Both the position numbers and the translations under genes were made by a program. The notes beneath the pieces were generated by a model. It saw nothing but the letters and a program-made list of their open reading frames with translations. It did no database searches and was not told the DNA's origin. A stretch of 64,000 nt of DNA from Burkholderiales bacterium RIFCSPHIGHO2_12_FULL_63_20 (GTDB lineage Bacteria; Pseudomonadota; Gammaproteobacteria; Burkholderiales; Burkholderiaceae_C). How positions within the stretch are numbered: the first letter of the stretch is position 1; each line of letters starts with the position of its first letter. Location: NCBI GenBank assembly GCA_001770775.1, contig MESA01000038.1, positions 96,960 to 160,959 of the forward strand. The letters are read 5' to 3'. Of this stretch, positions 7,631-15,431 are shown in pieces.

Positions 7631-9106
7631 TCAGAACGGCAGGCGGTACTTCAACATCCCCAGGAACTGAGACACCATGCGACGCTTGAGGCCGGTGTAG
7701 GGGGGGTAGAACAGCATCTTGGCCGCGTTGATCGAACCGCCCTTGAGCACCCCACGCTCGTGCGAGAAGGTCTTGAAGCCGTACTCGCCGTGGGCGTTGC
7801 CAATGCCCGAGTTGTTGACGCCGCCGAACGGCAGGTTGCCCTGCGCGTAATGCAGCACCACCTGGTTGATGGCCACGCCGCCCGAGCTGGTCTGGGCCAG
7901 GATGCGGCGCGTGCGCACCTTGTCCTGGCTGAACACGTACAGCGCCAGCGGCTTGGGGCCGTCGTTGATCTGGCGCACCACCTCATCCACATTGCGGAAG
8001 GTCAACACCGGCAGCACCGGCCCGAAAATCTCTTCCCTCATGATGGCCGCATCGGGCGGCACCTGGTCCAGCAGGGTCGGGGCGATGTAGCAGCCCGCCA
8101 CATCCACCTCACCGCCGGTCAGGGCCTTGGCGCCCTTGGACAGCGCGTCTTGCAGCAGGTTGGCAATGCGCTGGGTGTGGCGCTGGTTGATCACGCCGGT
8201 CAGGTCGCGGTTGACGCGTTGCGCCTCCGGCGTGGCGCCGTAGCGATCGGCCAGCACCTTGCGGCACTCGGCCACAAAGCGCTCCTTGACGGTTTCGTGC
8301 ACGTACACGTGGTCCGGGGCCACACAGATCTGACCGCAGTTGGTCAGCTTGCCCCACAGCATCACCTCGGCGGCCTGGCGCAGGTTGGCCGTCTCGTCCA
8401 CGATCACCGGCGACTTGCCCCCCAGCTCCAGCGTGACGCTGGTGAGGTGCTTGGCCGCGGCCGTCATCACCACCTTGCCGACGCCAGGCGAGCCGGTGAA
8501 GAAGATGTGGTCAAACGGCAGTTCCAGCAAGGCGGTGGACGTGGGCAAGCTGCCTTCGAACAGCGCCACCTCGCTGGTGGGGAAGGTGTCAGCGATCACC
8601 TCGGCCATCACGGCGCTGACCGAGGGGGTCATCTCCGAGGGCTTGAGGATGACGGTGTTGCCCGCGGCCAGGGCCGAGACCAGGGGGCCAAAGCACAGGT
8701 TGAGCGGGAAGTTCCAGGGCGCGACGACCAGGCAACGGCCACGCGGCTGGTACTCGATCCAGCTTTCGGTGAACAGCGTGCCGATGGTGGGGCGCACCCG
8801 CTTGGGCTGGGCCCATTTTTTCAGCGAACCGATGGTGTGGCGGATCTCTTCGAGCACCGGCATGAACTCGGTGCCGTCCACCTCGATGGCGGACTTGCGG
8901 TAGTCCTTTTCGAACGCGGTATAGAAATCGGCACGGCGGGCCAGCATGGCATCGCGCAGTTTCTTGAGGCGCGCAATGCGTTCGGCAACCGTCGACTCGC
9001 GCCAGGCCAACGAGGTGGCCAATTGCGCGTCGAAGACCCGACGGATGTCAGCGGGATCTGATTCCCCGGTCTGGGGATCGACAAGGTGCATCGCGGGTCG
9101 GGTCAT
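7631..9106 (-). CDS. Aldehyde dehydrogenase (coniferyl-aldehyde type)
   Basis: A 491-residue NAD(P)-dependent aldehyde dehydrogenase that oxidises aldehydes to carboxylates. The glutamate motif VTLELGGKSP and the catalytic cysteine in NCGQICVAPDHVYVH are present, along with APWNFPLNL and GSPGVGKVV in the cofactor domain. The C-terminus (FSHERGVLKG, MLFYPPYTGLKRRM) resembles the coniferyl aldehyde dehydrogenase subgroup, but long-chain aldehydes are equally possible. The ATG at 9106 has a CTGGAGA ribosome binding site and is preferred to the ORF start at 9127. It sits upstream of liv on the same strand, separated by a terminator-like hairpin. Confidence 0.92.
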   Translation of the reverse strand: MTRPAMHLVDPQTGESDPADIRRVFDAQLATSLAWRESTVAERIARLKKLRDAMLARRADFYTAFEKDYRKSAIEVDGTEFMPVLEEIRHTIGSLKKWAQPKRVRPTIGTLFTESWIEYQPRGRCLVVAPWNFPLNLCFGPLVSALAAGNTVILKPSEMTPSVSAVMAEVIADTFPTSEVALFEGSLPTSTALLELPFDHIFFTGSPGVGKVVMTAAAKHLTSVTLELGGKSPVIVDETANLRQAAEVMLWGKLTNCGQICVAPDHVYVHETVKERFVAECRKVLADRYGATPEAQRVNRDLTGVINQRHTQRIANLLQDALSKGAKALTGGEVDVAGCYIAPTLLDQVPPDAAIMREEIFGPVLPVLTFRNVDEVVRQINDGPKPLALYVFSQDKVRTRRILAQTSSGGVAINQVVLHYAQGNLPFGGVNNSGIGNAHGEYGFKTFSHERGVLKGGSINAAKMLFYPPYTGLKRRMVSQFLGMLKYRLPF

Positions 9107-9179
9107 GGGGTCTCCAGATTCGAGCAAAAATTCGCTGAGGCCAGGCCTGTGTGTCAGACCTGCGTGTCAGATCGGTGGG

Positions 9180-9686
9180 TCAGGCCTTCTTGGCCTTCTT
9201 GGCAGCAACTTTCTTCGCAGCCGCTTTCTTGGCAGCGACGGGCGGAGTGGCCACCGTCGTCTTGGCTGAGGCCTTTTTAGCCGGCGCCTTGGGCGCTGCA
9301 GCTGGCTTCACGGCCTTCACCTGCTTGGCCACGGCCGTCTTGACGGCGGCGGGCTTCGTGACAGCTGGCTTGGCCGCAGCCGTCTTCTTGGCTGCGGGTG
9401 CGCGCACGCCCTCGGCGCTGAGGCCAGCGCGAATCAGGCGCTCGGTCAGGGCGTTCAGGTCACCGCCCTCCTGCTCGGCCATGGCGCGCATGCGCTGCAC
9501 CAGCTCATCCTTGAGCTTGCACGCAAACGGCACCAATCCGGCCGCATGATCGAGGCGACGTTGCTCGCGGCGATCGGGCACAGCGGTCGACACCACCCCA
9601 AAACGGGCCGGCACCGGCGCCTTCTGCAGGGTCTCGCGCAGCTTGATGGCTTTGCTTTTTTCGATGTCGGTTTTCTTCATGCTCAT
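9180..9686 (-). CDS. Small protein with Lys/Ala-rich histone-H1-like tail
   Basis: About 168 residues in two parts. The N-terminal 90 residues are a compact charged domain (KSKAIKLRETLQ, DRREQRRLDHAAGLVPFACKL, LNALTERLIRAGL). The C-terminal part is a run of Ala, Lys, Pro, Val and Thr with repeated AAKK and KPA units, ending in KKVAAKKAKKA. Such tails bind DNA or RNA non-specifically in bacterial H1-like proteins. The ORF opens with a GTG at 9701; ATGs at 9686 and 9680 are more likely starts. Function is unknown; a nucleic-acid-binding role is inferred from composition only. Confidence 0.7.
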   Translation of the reverse strand: MSMKKTDIEKSKAIKLRETLQKAPVPARFGVVSTAVPDRREQRRLDHAAGLVPFACKLKDELVQRMRAMAEQEGGDLNALTERLIRAGLSAEGVRAPAAKKTAAAKPAVTKPAAVKTAVAKQVKAVKPAAAPKAPAKKASAKTTVATPPVAAKKAAAKKVAAKKAKKA

Positions 9687-9841
9687 GGCGGGGCGGTCCA
9701 CTCAAGGGACAAAATAGAGGGTCAGGCACGCGGATCGCACCGTATCTGAAAACAGCGCGAGCCACAATCCCGCGATTGTGCACGGTGAATCCGCTCTTGT
9801 GCTCACACACGCATCCCCAACAACCCTGAATCGCCCCGACC

Positions 9842-10102
9842 ATGCCCTTACAACAGATCACCTTCCCCCTGCGCGGCGAATTCATCACTCTGGACCGCCT
9901 GCTCAAGGCCTGCGGCCTGGCCGAAAGCGGCGGGCGGGCCAAGACCATGGTGGCCGAAGGCATGGTGCAGGTCGATGGCCGCGACGAGTTGCGCAAAACT
10001 GCCAAGATCCGGGGGGGGCAGGTCGTGAGCCTGCACGGCGCCCGCATCACGGTGCAGCCCGATCCTGACCTGGATCAGCCCACCTCTGGCAACGGGGATT
10101 GA
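9842..10102 (+). CDS. S4 domain RNA-binding protein (YbcJ-like)
   Basis: An 86-residue protein that is essentially one S4 RNA-binding fold: ITLDRLLKACGLAESGGRAKTMVAEGMVQVDG followed by RKTAKIRGGQVVSL. This matches the small stand-alone S4 proteins of the YbcJ family, of uncertain cellular role but thought to bind structured RNA. It is divergent from the Lys/Ala-rich protein and lies 58 bases upstream of the acyl-CoA synthetase gene. Confidence 0.87.
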   Translation: MPLQQITFPLRGEFITLDRLLKACGLAESGGRAKTMVAEGMVQVDGRDELRKTAKIRGGQVVSLHGARITVQPDPDLDQPTSGNGD

Positions 10103-10160
10103 CCCGAGTCTGATTGCCGCCACTTGCGGCACGATGCTGGATTCCCACAAGGAGAAAACC

Positions 10161-11807
10161 ATGCCGAACATCTACGCGCAAGATCTGCCCAAAACCGACG
10201 CCAATTTCGCAGCACTGACCCCCTTGCTGTATTTGGAGCGCTCAGCCCTGGTCTACCCCGATCTCGTGGCCATCATCCATGGCGCCCTGCGCCAGACCTG
10301 GTCGCAGACCTATGCGCGCTGCCGCCAGCTGGCCAGCGCCTTGCAACAGCACGGCATCGGTAAGGGCGACACGGTCGCCGTCATGCTGCCCAACACCCCC
10401 CCGATGGTCGAAGCCCACTTTGGCATCCCCATGTCGGGTGCGGTGCTCAACACGCTCAACACCCGGCTGGATGCCGAGGCCCTGGCCTTCATGCTCGACC
10501 ACGGCGAAGCCAAGGCCGTCATCGTCGACCCGGAGTTTGCGGCCGTCATGAGCCGCGCTCTGGCGATGCGCCAGTCCACCCACCCGGTGCTGGTCATCGA
10601 CACCGAAGACGCGCTGTACGCCGGCACGGTCCAGCGCATCGGCAGCCAGACCTATGACGACTTCGTGGCCAGCGGCGACGCCCAGTTCGCCTGGCAACTG
10701 CCCGACGACGAGTGGGATGCCATCAGCCTGAACTACACCTCGGGCACCACCGGCAACCCCAAGGGTGTGGTCTACCACCACCGTGGTGCGGCGCTCAACG
10801 CCATCTCCAACATCCTGGAGTGGGACATGCCCAAGCACGCCGTCTACCTGTGGACGCTGCCCATGTTCCACTGCAATGGCTGGTGCTTCCCCTGGACGGT
10901 GGCGGCCCGCGCCGGCGTCAACGTCTGCCTGCGCCGCGTCGACCCCAAGGCCATCTTCGATGCCATCCGCGCCCACAAGGTCACCCACCACTGCGGCGCG
11001 CCCATCGTGCTCTCGGCCATGATCGCCGCCCCGGCCGAACTCAAGCAGGGCATCACCCACCAGGTCAAGAGCATGGTGGCCGGTGCCGCGCCGCCCGCCG
11101 CCATGATCGAAGGCATGGAGCAACTGGGCTTTGACCTCACCCACGTCTACGGCCTGACCGAGATCTACGGCCCCGCTGCGGTGTGCGTCAAGCACGAGGC
11201 CTGGGACGCACTGGACGTGGGCGAGCGCGCCCGCCTCAACGCGCGCCAGGGCGTGAACTACCACCTGCAGCGCAACGTGAGCGTGATGGACGCACTGACC
11301 ATGCAGCCCGTGCCCTTTGACGGCGAGACCATGGGTGAGATCATGTTCCGCGGCAACATCACGATGAAGGGCTACCTCAAGAACCCCAAGGCCACGCAAG
11401 AGGCCTTTGCCGGCGGCTGGTTCCACACCGGCGATCTGGCCGTGATGTACCCCGATGGCTACGTCAAGATCAAGGACCGCAGCAAGGACATCATCATCTC
11501 GGGCGGCGAGAACATCTCGTCCATCGAGGTCGAAGATGTGCTCTACCGCCACCCCGCCGTGATGGCCGCCGCCGTGGTCGCCAAGCCTGATCCGAAGTGG
11601 GGCGAGACGCCTTGCGCCTTCATCGAACTGAAGGCCGGCGCCCAGGTCACCGCCGAAGAGATCGTGGCGCATTGCAAGGCCCACCTGGCTGGCTTCAAGG
11701 TACCCAAGGCCGTGGTGTTTGGCGAGCTGCCCAAGACTTCGACCGGCAAGATCCAGAAGTACGAGTTGCGCAAGGTGGCCGGCTCGTCCGACGCCATCGA
11801 TGTGTGA
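10161..11807 (+). CDS. Acyl-CoA synthetase (AMP-forming, AlkK-like)
   Basis: Adenylate-forming enzyme of 548 residues that activates a carboxylic acid to its CoA thioester. The ATP loop YTSGTTGNPKG, the AMP motif YGLTEIYG, the hinge DRSKDIIISGGENIS and the catalytic lysine in TSTGKIQKYELR are all intact. Length and the MFHCNGWCFPW segment match medium-chain AlkK/FadD-like enzymes. The ATG at 10161 follows an AAGGAG ribosome binding site, so the nine upstream residues of the ORF are excluded. It heads an operon with the class II aldolase (10-base gap) and a membrane-anchored unknown. Confidence 0.92.
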   Translation: MPNIYAQDLPKTDANFAALTPLLYLERSALVYPDLVAIIHGALRQTWSQTYARCRQLASALQQHGIGKGDTVAVMLPNTPPMVEAHFGIPMSGAVLNTLNTRLDAEALAFMLDHGEAKAVIVDPEFAAVMSRALAMRQSTHPVLVIDTEDALYAGTVQRIGSQTYDDFVASGDAQFAWQLPDDEWDAISLNYTSGTTGNPKGVVYHHRGAALNAISNILEWDMPKHAVYLWTLPMFHCNGWCFPWTVAARAGVNVCLRRVDPKAIFDAIRAHKVTHHCGAPIVLSAMIAAPAELKQGITHQVKSMVAGAAPPAAMIEGMEQLGFDLTHVYGLTEIYGPAAVCVKHEAWDALDVGERARLNARQGVNYHLQRNVSVMDALTMQPVPFDGETMGEIMFRGNITMKGYLKNPKATQEAFAGGWFHTGDLAVMYPDGYVKIKDRSKDIIISGGENISSIEVEDVLYRHPAVMAAAVVAKPDPKWGETPCAFIELKAGAQVTAEEIVAHCKAHLAGFKVPKAVVFGELPKTSTGKIQKYELRKVAGSSDAIDV

Positions 11808-11817
11808 GGCCCCGCCC

Positions 11818-12576
11818 ATGAACATCCCTTCCCTCAAAGATCAGGTCAGCCCCGAGGAGTGGCAACTGCGTGTGGACCTGGCCGCCGCCTACCGGCTGGT
11901 CGACCTGTATGGCTGGAGCGATCTGGTCTTCACCCACATCTCGGCGCGCGTCCCCGGGCCCGAGCACCATTTCCTGATCAATCCCTACGGCCTGATGTTC
12001 GACGAGATCACAGCATCCAGCCTGGTCAAGGTCGATGGGCAATGCAACAAGATCGGTGACTCGCCCTCCCCCGTCAACCCGGCCGGCTTCAACATCCACA
12101 GCGCCGTGCACGAGGTGCGTGAAGACGTGGGCTGCGTGATGCACACGCACACGGTGGCGGGCGTGGCCGTCTCGGCGCAGCGCGATGGCGTCCTGCCCCT
12201 GTCACAGCAAAGCACCTTTGTGTTGGGCTCGCTGGCGTACCACGACTACGAGGGCGTGGCCTTCCGCGAAGATGAGAAGCCCCGCCTGCAGGCCGACCTG
12301 GGCGACAAGCGTTTCCTGATGCTGCGCAACCACGGGCTGCTGGTGGCCTCGCGTACCATCGCCGACGCCTTCCTGAACATGTACCTGTTCGAGAGCACCT
12401 GCCGCATCCAGTTGGCCGCGCAGTCAGGCGGCGCAGCCCTCACGGAGGTCGACCCTGGCATCATGGCGGGCGTGTCGCGCGCCAGCAAGGTGCAGACAGG
12501 CGGTCAGGGCGGCAACTTCGTGTGGCCCGCCCTGATCCGCAAACTCGATCGGGTGGACCCCAGCTACAAGACATGA
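11818..12576 (+). CDS. Class II aldolase/adducin family protein
   Basis: A 252-residue protein of the class II aldolase/adducin fold, a Zn-dependent family including fuculose-phosphate aldolase. Likely metal-binding histidines are in CVMHTHTVAG and in RNHGLLV; YGWSDLVFTHISAR is typical of the N-terminal region. Many members in Burkholderiales are annotated only to family level and their substrate is unknown. It starts 10 bases after the acyl-CoA synthetase stop, and its stop overlaps the next start (ATGA), so the three genes are probably co-translated. Confidence 0.88.
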   Translation: MNIPSLKDQVSPEEWQLRVDLAAAYRLVDLYGWSDLVFTHISARVPGPEHHFLINPYGLMFDEITASSLVKVDGQCNKIGDSPSPVNPAGFNIHSAVHEVREDVGCVMHTHTVAGVAVSAQRDGVLPLSQQSTFVLGSLAYHDYEGVAFREDEKPRLQADLGDKRFLMLRNHGLLVASRTIADAFLNMYLFESTCRIQLAAQSGGAALTEVDPGIMAGVSRASKVQTGGQGGNFVWPALIRKLDRVDPSYKT

Positions 12577-13310
12577 AACAGATCTGGATCGTGAGCGGCC
12601 TCGTGGTCGCGGCCCTGGGCGCCAGCGCCCTCATCGTGGGCGGGCGGGCGCTGTTCGGCGACGAACCTGCACCCGCTACTGCCACGCAGGAGCTGCCCTG
12701 GCAGGTCACAGCCCTGCCCGGTGGCGGCAGCCAGGTGCTGGGCCTGAGCGTGAGCCCGACCCTGGGCGCTCCGTCCCCAGGCGGCAGCACGCTGGGTGAC
12801 GTTCTTCAACGCTGGGGCGACAAGGTGCAGATCGCCATCGTGGCCGCGCCCAACGAAGCCGGCAATCTGGAGGCCTATGTCGACCCGATGCAGGCCGGCT
12901 TCATCAGCGGCAAGGCCATCATCACGGCCCACCTGCCGCCTGAGGTGATCCAAGGCATGCGTGAGCGCGCAGCCAAAACCGAATACATGGGCGGCACCAC
13001 GCGCAAGGCCACGCTGTCGAGTGCGGACTTGGCCGAGGCGCTCAAAGCCCCGGTCACGGCCGTGAGCTTCATCCCGGCGGCCAATCTGGACGAAGAGATC
13101 ATCCTGACCCGCTTTGGCCAGCCGGCCGAGCGGGTGCGCAGCAATGGCCATCTGGAACACTTCCTGTACCCCGACAAGGGCCTGGACCTGGCCCTGGACA
13201 GCGAAGGCAAGGAGTTGCTGCAATACGTGGCGCCCGCCGAGTTCGAACGCCTGCGTCAGCCTTTGCTGAACGCGGCAGCCAGCGCCTCGGCGCCCGCCTC
13301 TGCCCCTTGA
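12573..13310 (+). CDS. Membrane-anchored protein of unknown function
   Basis: A 245-residue protein not recognised. It has one N-terminal hydrophobic helix (IWIVSGLVVAALGASALIVG) that is either a signal peptide or membrane anchor, then a Pro/Ala/Gly-rich linker and a soluble domain (VQIAIVAAPNE, SFIPAANLDEEIILTRFGQP, DKGLDLALDSEGKELLQYV), ending in an Ala/Ser/Pro tail. The start overlaps the aldolase stop (ATGA), which ties it to that operon. The domain is probably periplasmic. The stop codon lies in a GCCCC-TTGA-GGGGC hairpin. Confidence 0.75.
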   Translation: MKQIWIVSGLVVAALGASALIVGGRALFGDEPAPATATQELPWQVTALPGGGSQVLGLSVSPTLGAPSPGGSTLGDVLQRWGDKVQIAIVAAPNEAGNLEAYVDPMQAGFISGKAIITAHLPPEVIQGMRERAAKTEYMGGTTRKATLSSADLAEALKAPVTAVSFIPAANLDEEIILTRFGQPAERVRSNGHLEHFLYPDKGLDLALDSEGKELLQYVAPAEFERLRQPLLNAAASASAPASAP

Positions 13311-13315
13311 GGGGC
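13302..13315. other. Short perfect hairpin at a stop codon between convergent genes
   Basis: GCCCC-TTGA-GGGGC, with the TGA stop of the gene at 12573 inside the loop. It has no T-run in either direction, so it is a poor intrinsic terminator, but its place between convergent genes fits a transcript end. Confidence 0.4.
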
Positions 13316-13326
13316 GCGCAGCGAGA

Positions 13327-14205
13327 TCACTTCGCCTTGTAACGGGCCTTGATCTCGTTGAGCTCGCGGTCCTTGGCTTCCCACAGCCCCTGAATCCAGG
13401 TCTGCACGGTGGCGCGGCTGGGCGCCTGGCCCCGCTCGTCCACCAGCATTTCACGCGGGATCTTCACTTCCTTGACGTTCACCACCACCTCGTCCACCCG
13501 GCCCATCAGCAGGTCGGTGAAGGTGGGAACGCCGTGCGGGTAGACGATGGTGATGTCGAGCATGCAGTCGAACATCTCGCCCATGGTTTCCAGGGCCATG
13601 CCGACGCCACCGCTCTTGGGCTTGAGCAGGTTCTGATAGGGCGAGCGTTGCTGGTCGTGCTTGGCTTGGGTGAAGCGCGTGCCTTCCATGAAGCTGATCA
13701 CCGAGGTCGGGATGACGCGGAACTTTTCACAGGCCTTGCGCGCGGTTTCCAGGTCCTTTTGCGCGCTGCCGCCGCCCTTGCGCTTCATGAACGGGAAGTC
13801 GAGCGCCCACCAGCACAGGCCAATCACCGGCACCCAGATCAGCTCTTGCTTGATGAAAAATTTCAGCAGGGGGATGCGGCGGTTGAACACGTACTGCAGC
13901 ACCAGGATGTCCACCCAGCTCTGGTGGTTGCTGCTGACCAGATACCAGCCTTGGCGACGATGCCCCTCGTGGCCCGACAGGTGCCAACGGGTGTGGCCCA
14001 CCATGTCCATCCACCACTGGTTGACCCCGACCCAGTTCTCGGCAATGGCGTTGATCGCGGCATCAGAGACACGGCGCGCCGACTTGAAAGGCAACACCAG
14101 CTTGAGCAGGGCAAACGGCATCATCAAGGTGAAGCCAATCATGGTGCTGCAAGCCAGTGCCAGCGAGGCCACCGTGGCCTTGATGATTCGAACGATCTGA
14201 GACAT
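13327..14205 (-). CDS. Lysophospholipid acyltransferase-like protein (YihG/PlsC family)
   Basis: A 292-residue inner-membrane acyltransferase. The N-terminus is hydrophobic (IKATVASLALACSTMIGFTLMM). The catalytic NHQSWVDILVL (HX4D motif) and the substrate-binding MEGTRFTQAK place it in the PlsC/LPLAT superfamily, close to E. coli YihG and YihG-like acyltransferases. It presumably transfers a fatty acyl chain to a lysophospholipid. It converges on the preceding operon with 16 bases between stops and is divergent from ppk2. Confidence 0.88.
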   Translation of the reverse strand: MSQIVRIIKATVASLALACSTMIGFTLMMPFALLKLVLPFKSARRVSDAAINAIAENWVGVNQWWMDMVGHTRWHLSGHEGHRRQGWYLVSSNHQSWVDILVLQYVFNRRIPLLKFFIKQELIWVPVIGLCWWALDFPFMKRKGGGSAQKDLETARKACEKFRVIPTSVISFMEGTRFTQAKHDQQRSPYQNLLKPKSGGVGMALETMGEMFDCMLDITIVYPHGVPTFTDLLMGRVDEVVVNVKEVKIPREMLVDERGQAPSRATVQTWIQGLWEAKDRELNEIKARYKAK

Positions 14206-14259
14206 GGGGGTTCAACAGACGCGCAGCGTCTTCCGAAAAAGCGACAAGCCTGAATTATG

Positions 14260-14293
14260 TGCACAGATGTGCATCAACTCACCGCCGAGTTGA
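14260..14293. other. Two adjacent inverted repeats in the acyltransferase/ppk2 spacer
   Basis: TGCACA-GA-TGTGCA (14260-14273) is followed directly by TCAACTC-N6-GAGTTGA (14274-14293). Both are perfect and lie between divergent genes. They could be an operator and a transcript hairpin, but no regulator is identified. Confidence 0.4.
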
Positions 14294-14414
14294 AGGTTCG
14301 CAGACTGCGCGACGTGCCATGGTGCGCATTCCCCTGGCATGATCACTGGATTGACACACGCTTGTGGCAAGGTGCGCAATCGCCCTGTCCCGCTGCACTC
14401 TTCTGATCTTTCGC

Positions 14415-15332
14415 ATGAGCACCACCCCCAAACCCGTCCTCGATGCCGACATGCTGCGGCGCCTGCAAGATGACGCCATCGACAGCTACGACGAAGAACT
14501 GGAAATGGAAGTCGATGACCGCCTGCTGGAAGGCACCATCGGCATGTCCCCCGAGGCCCGTGATCTGCGTCGCCTGTACTTCCGCGAGCTGTTCCGCCTG
14601 CAAGGCGAGTTGGTCAAGCTGCAGGATTGGGTGGTGGCGACCGGCCAGCGGGTCGTCGTCATCTTCGAAGGCCGCGATGCGGCCGGCAAGGGCGGCACCA
14701 TCAAGCGCATCACCCAACGCCTGAACCCACGCGTGTGCCGCGTGGCCGCCCTGCCCGCCCCCAACAACCGCGAAAAGACCCAGTGGTATTTCCAGCGCTA
14801 TGTGGCGCATCTGCCGGCTGCTGGCGAAATCGTCTTGTTCGACCGCAGCTGGTACAACCGCGCCGGGGTCGAGGCCGTCATGGGCTTTTGCTCCGACGAC
14901 GAACTGGAAGAGTTTTTCCGCTCGGTGCCCGAGTTCGAGAAGATGCTGGTGCGCAGTGGCATCCGCATCATCAAGTACTGGTTCTCGGTGTCCGACGACG
15001 AGCAGGAAGCCCGCTTCCTGGGCCGCATCCACGACCCGCTCAAGCAGTGGAAGCTCAGTCCCATGGACCTGGAAAGCCGCCGCCGCTGGGAAGATTACAC
15101 CCGCGCCAAGGAAGTGATGCTCGAGCGCACCCACATCCCCGAGGCGCCCTGGTGGGTGGTGCAGGCGGTGGACAAGAAGCGCTCGCGCCTGAACTGCATC
15201 GACCACCTGCTCACGCAGTTCGACTACCACGAGGTCGAACATTCACCGGTGCAATTGCCCCCACGTGAACGCCGCGAAGACTACATCCGCCAACCCGTGC
15301 CGGCGAGCATGTACGTGCCCGAGCGCTACTGA
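14415..15332 (+). CDS. ppk2: Polyphosphate kinase 2 family protein (first copy)
   Basis: A 305-residue single-domain PPK2 that transfers phosphate between polyphosphate and nucleotides. It has the Walker A FEGRDAAGKGG, the Walker B region IVLFDRSWYNRAGVE with its lid-module sequence, and the conserved QWYFQRYV and RRWEDYTRAKEVMLERT blocks. The ORF opens at 14364; the ATG at 14415 (MSTTPKP) gives a normal N-terminus. A second PPK2 gene lies at 45840. Single-domain class I enzymes mainly make NTP from NDP and polyphosphate, but the direction is not decided by sequence here. Confidence 0.93.
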   Translation: MSTTPKPVLDADMLRRLQDDAIDSYDEELEMEVDDRLLEGTIGMSPEARDLRRLYFRELFRLQGELVKLQDWVVATGQRVVVIFEGRDAAGKGGTIKRITQRLNPRVCRVAALPAPNNREKTQWYFQRYVAHLPAAGEIVLFDRSWYNRAGVEAVMGFCSDDELEEFFRSVPEFEKMLVRSGIRIIKYWFSVSDDEQEARFLGRIHDPLKQWKLSPMDLESRRRWEDYTRAKEVMLERTHIPEAPWWVVQAVDKKRSRLNCIDHLLTQFDYHEVEHSPVQLPPRERREDYIRQPVPASMYVPERY

Positions 15333-15431
15333 TCTGCCTCACCGCTGACACCGCTTTGATGGCCCTGCCTCAGCGCAGGTGAGCCCGCTCGCGCTACCCT
15401 AGAGGGTTTGATCCCTGGCGGAGACCTTGTT

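Noticed and set aside
6665-9061. 798-aa plus-strand ORF
   Set aside because: It is antisense to livH and the aldehyde dehydrogenase; its His/Gln/Arg-rich composition is the usual shadow of GC-rich genes.
10242-11837. 531-aa minus-strand ORF
   Set aside because: It mirrors the acyl-CoA synthetase gene, which has all family motifs.
15396-15407. ACCCT-AG-AGGGT palindrome before the ABC exporter
   Set aside because: A 12-base palindrome alone, with no second copy and no nearby divergent regulator, is not convincing.
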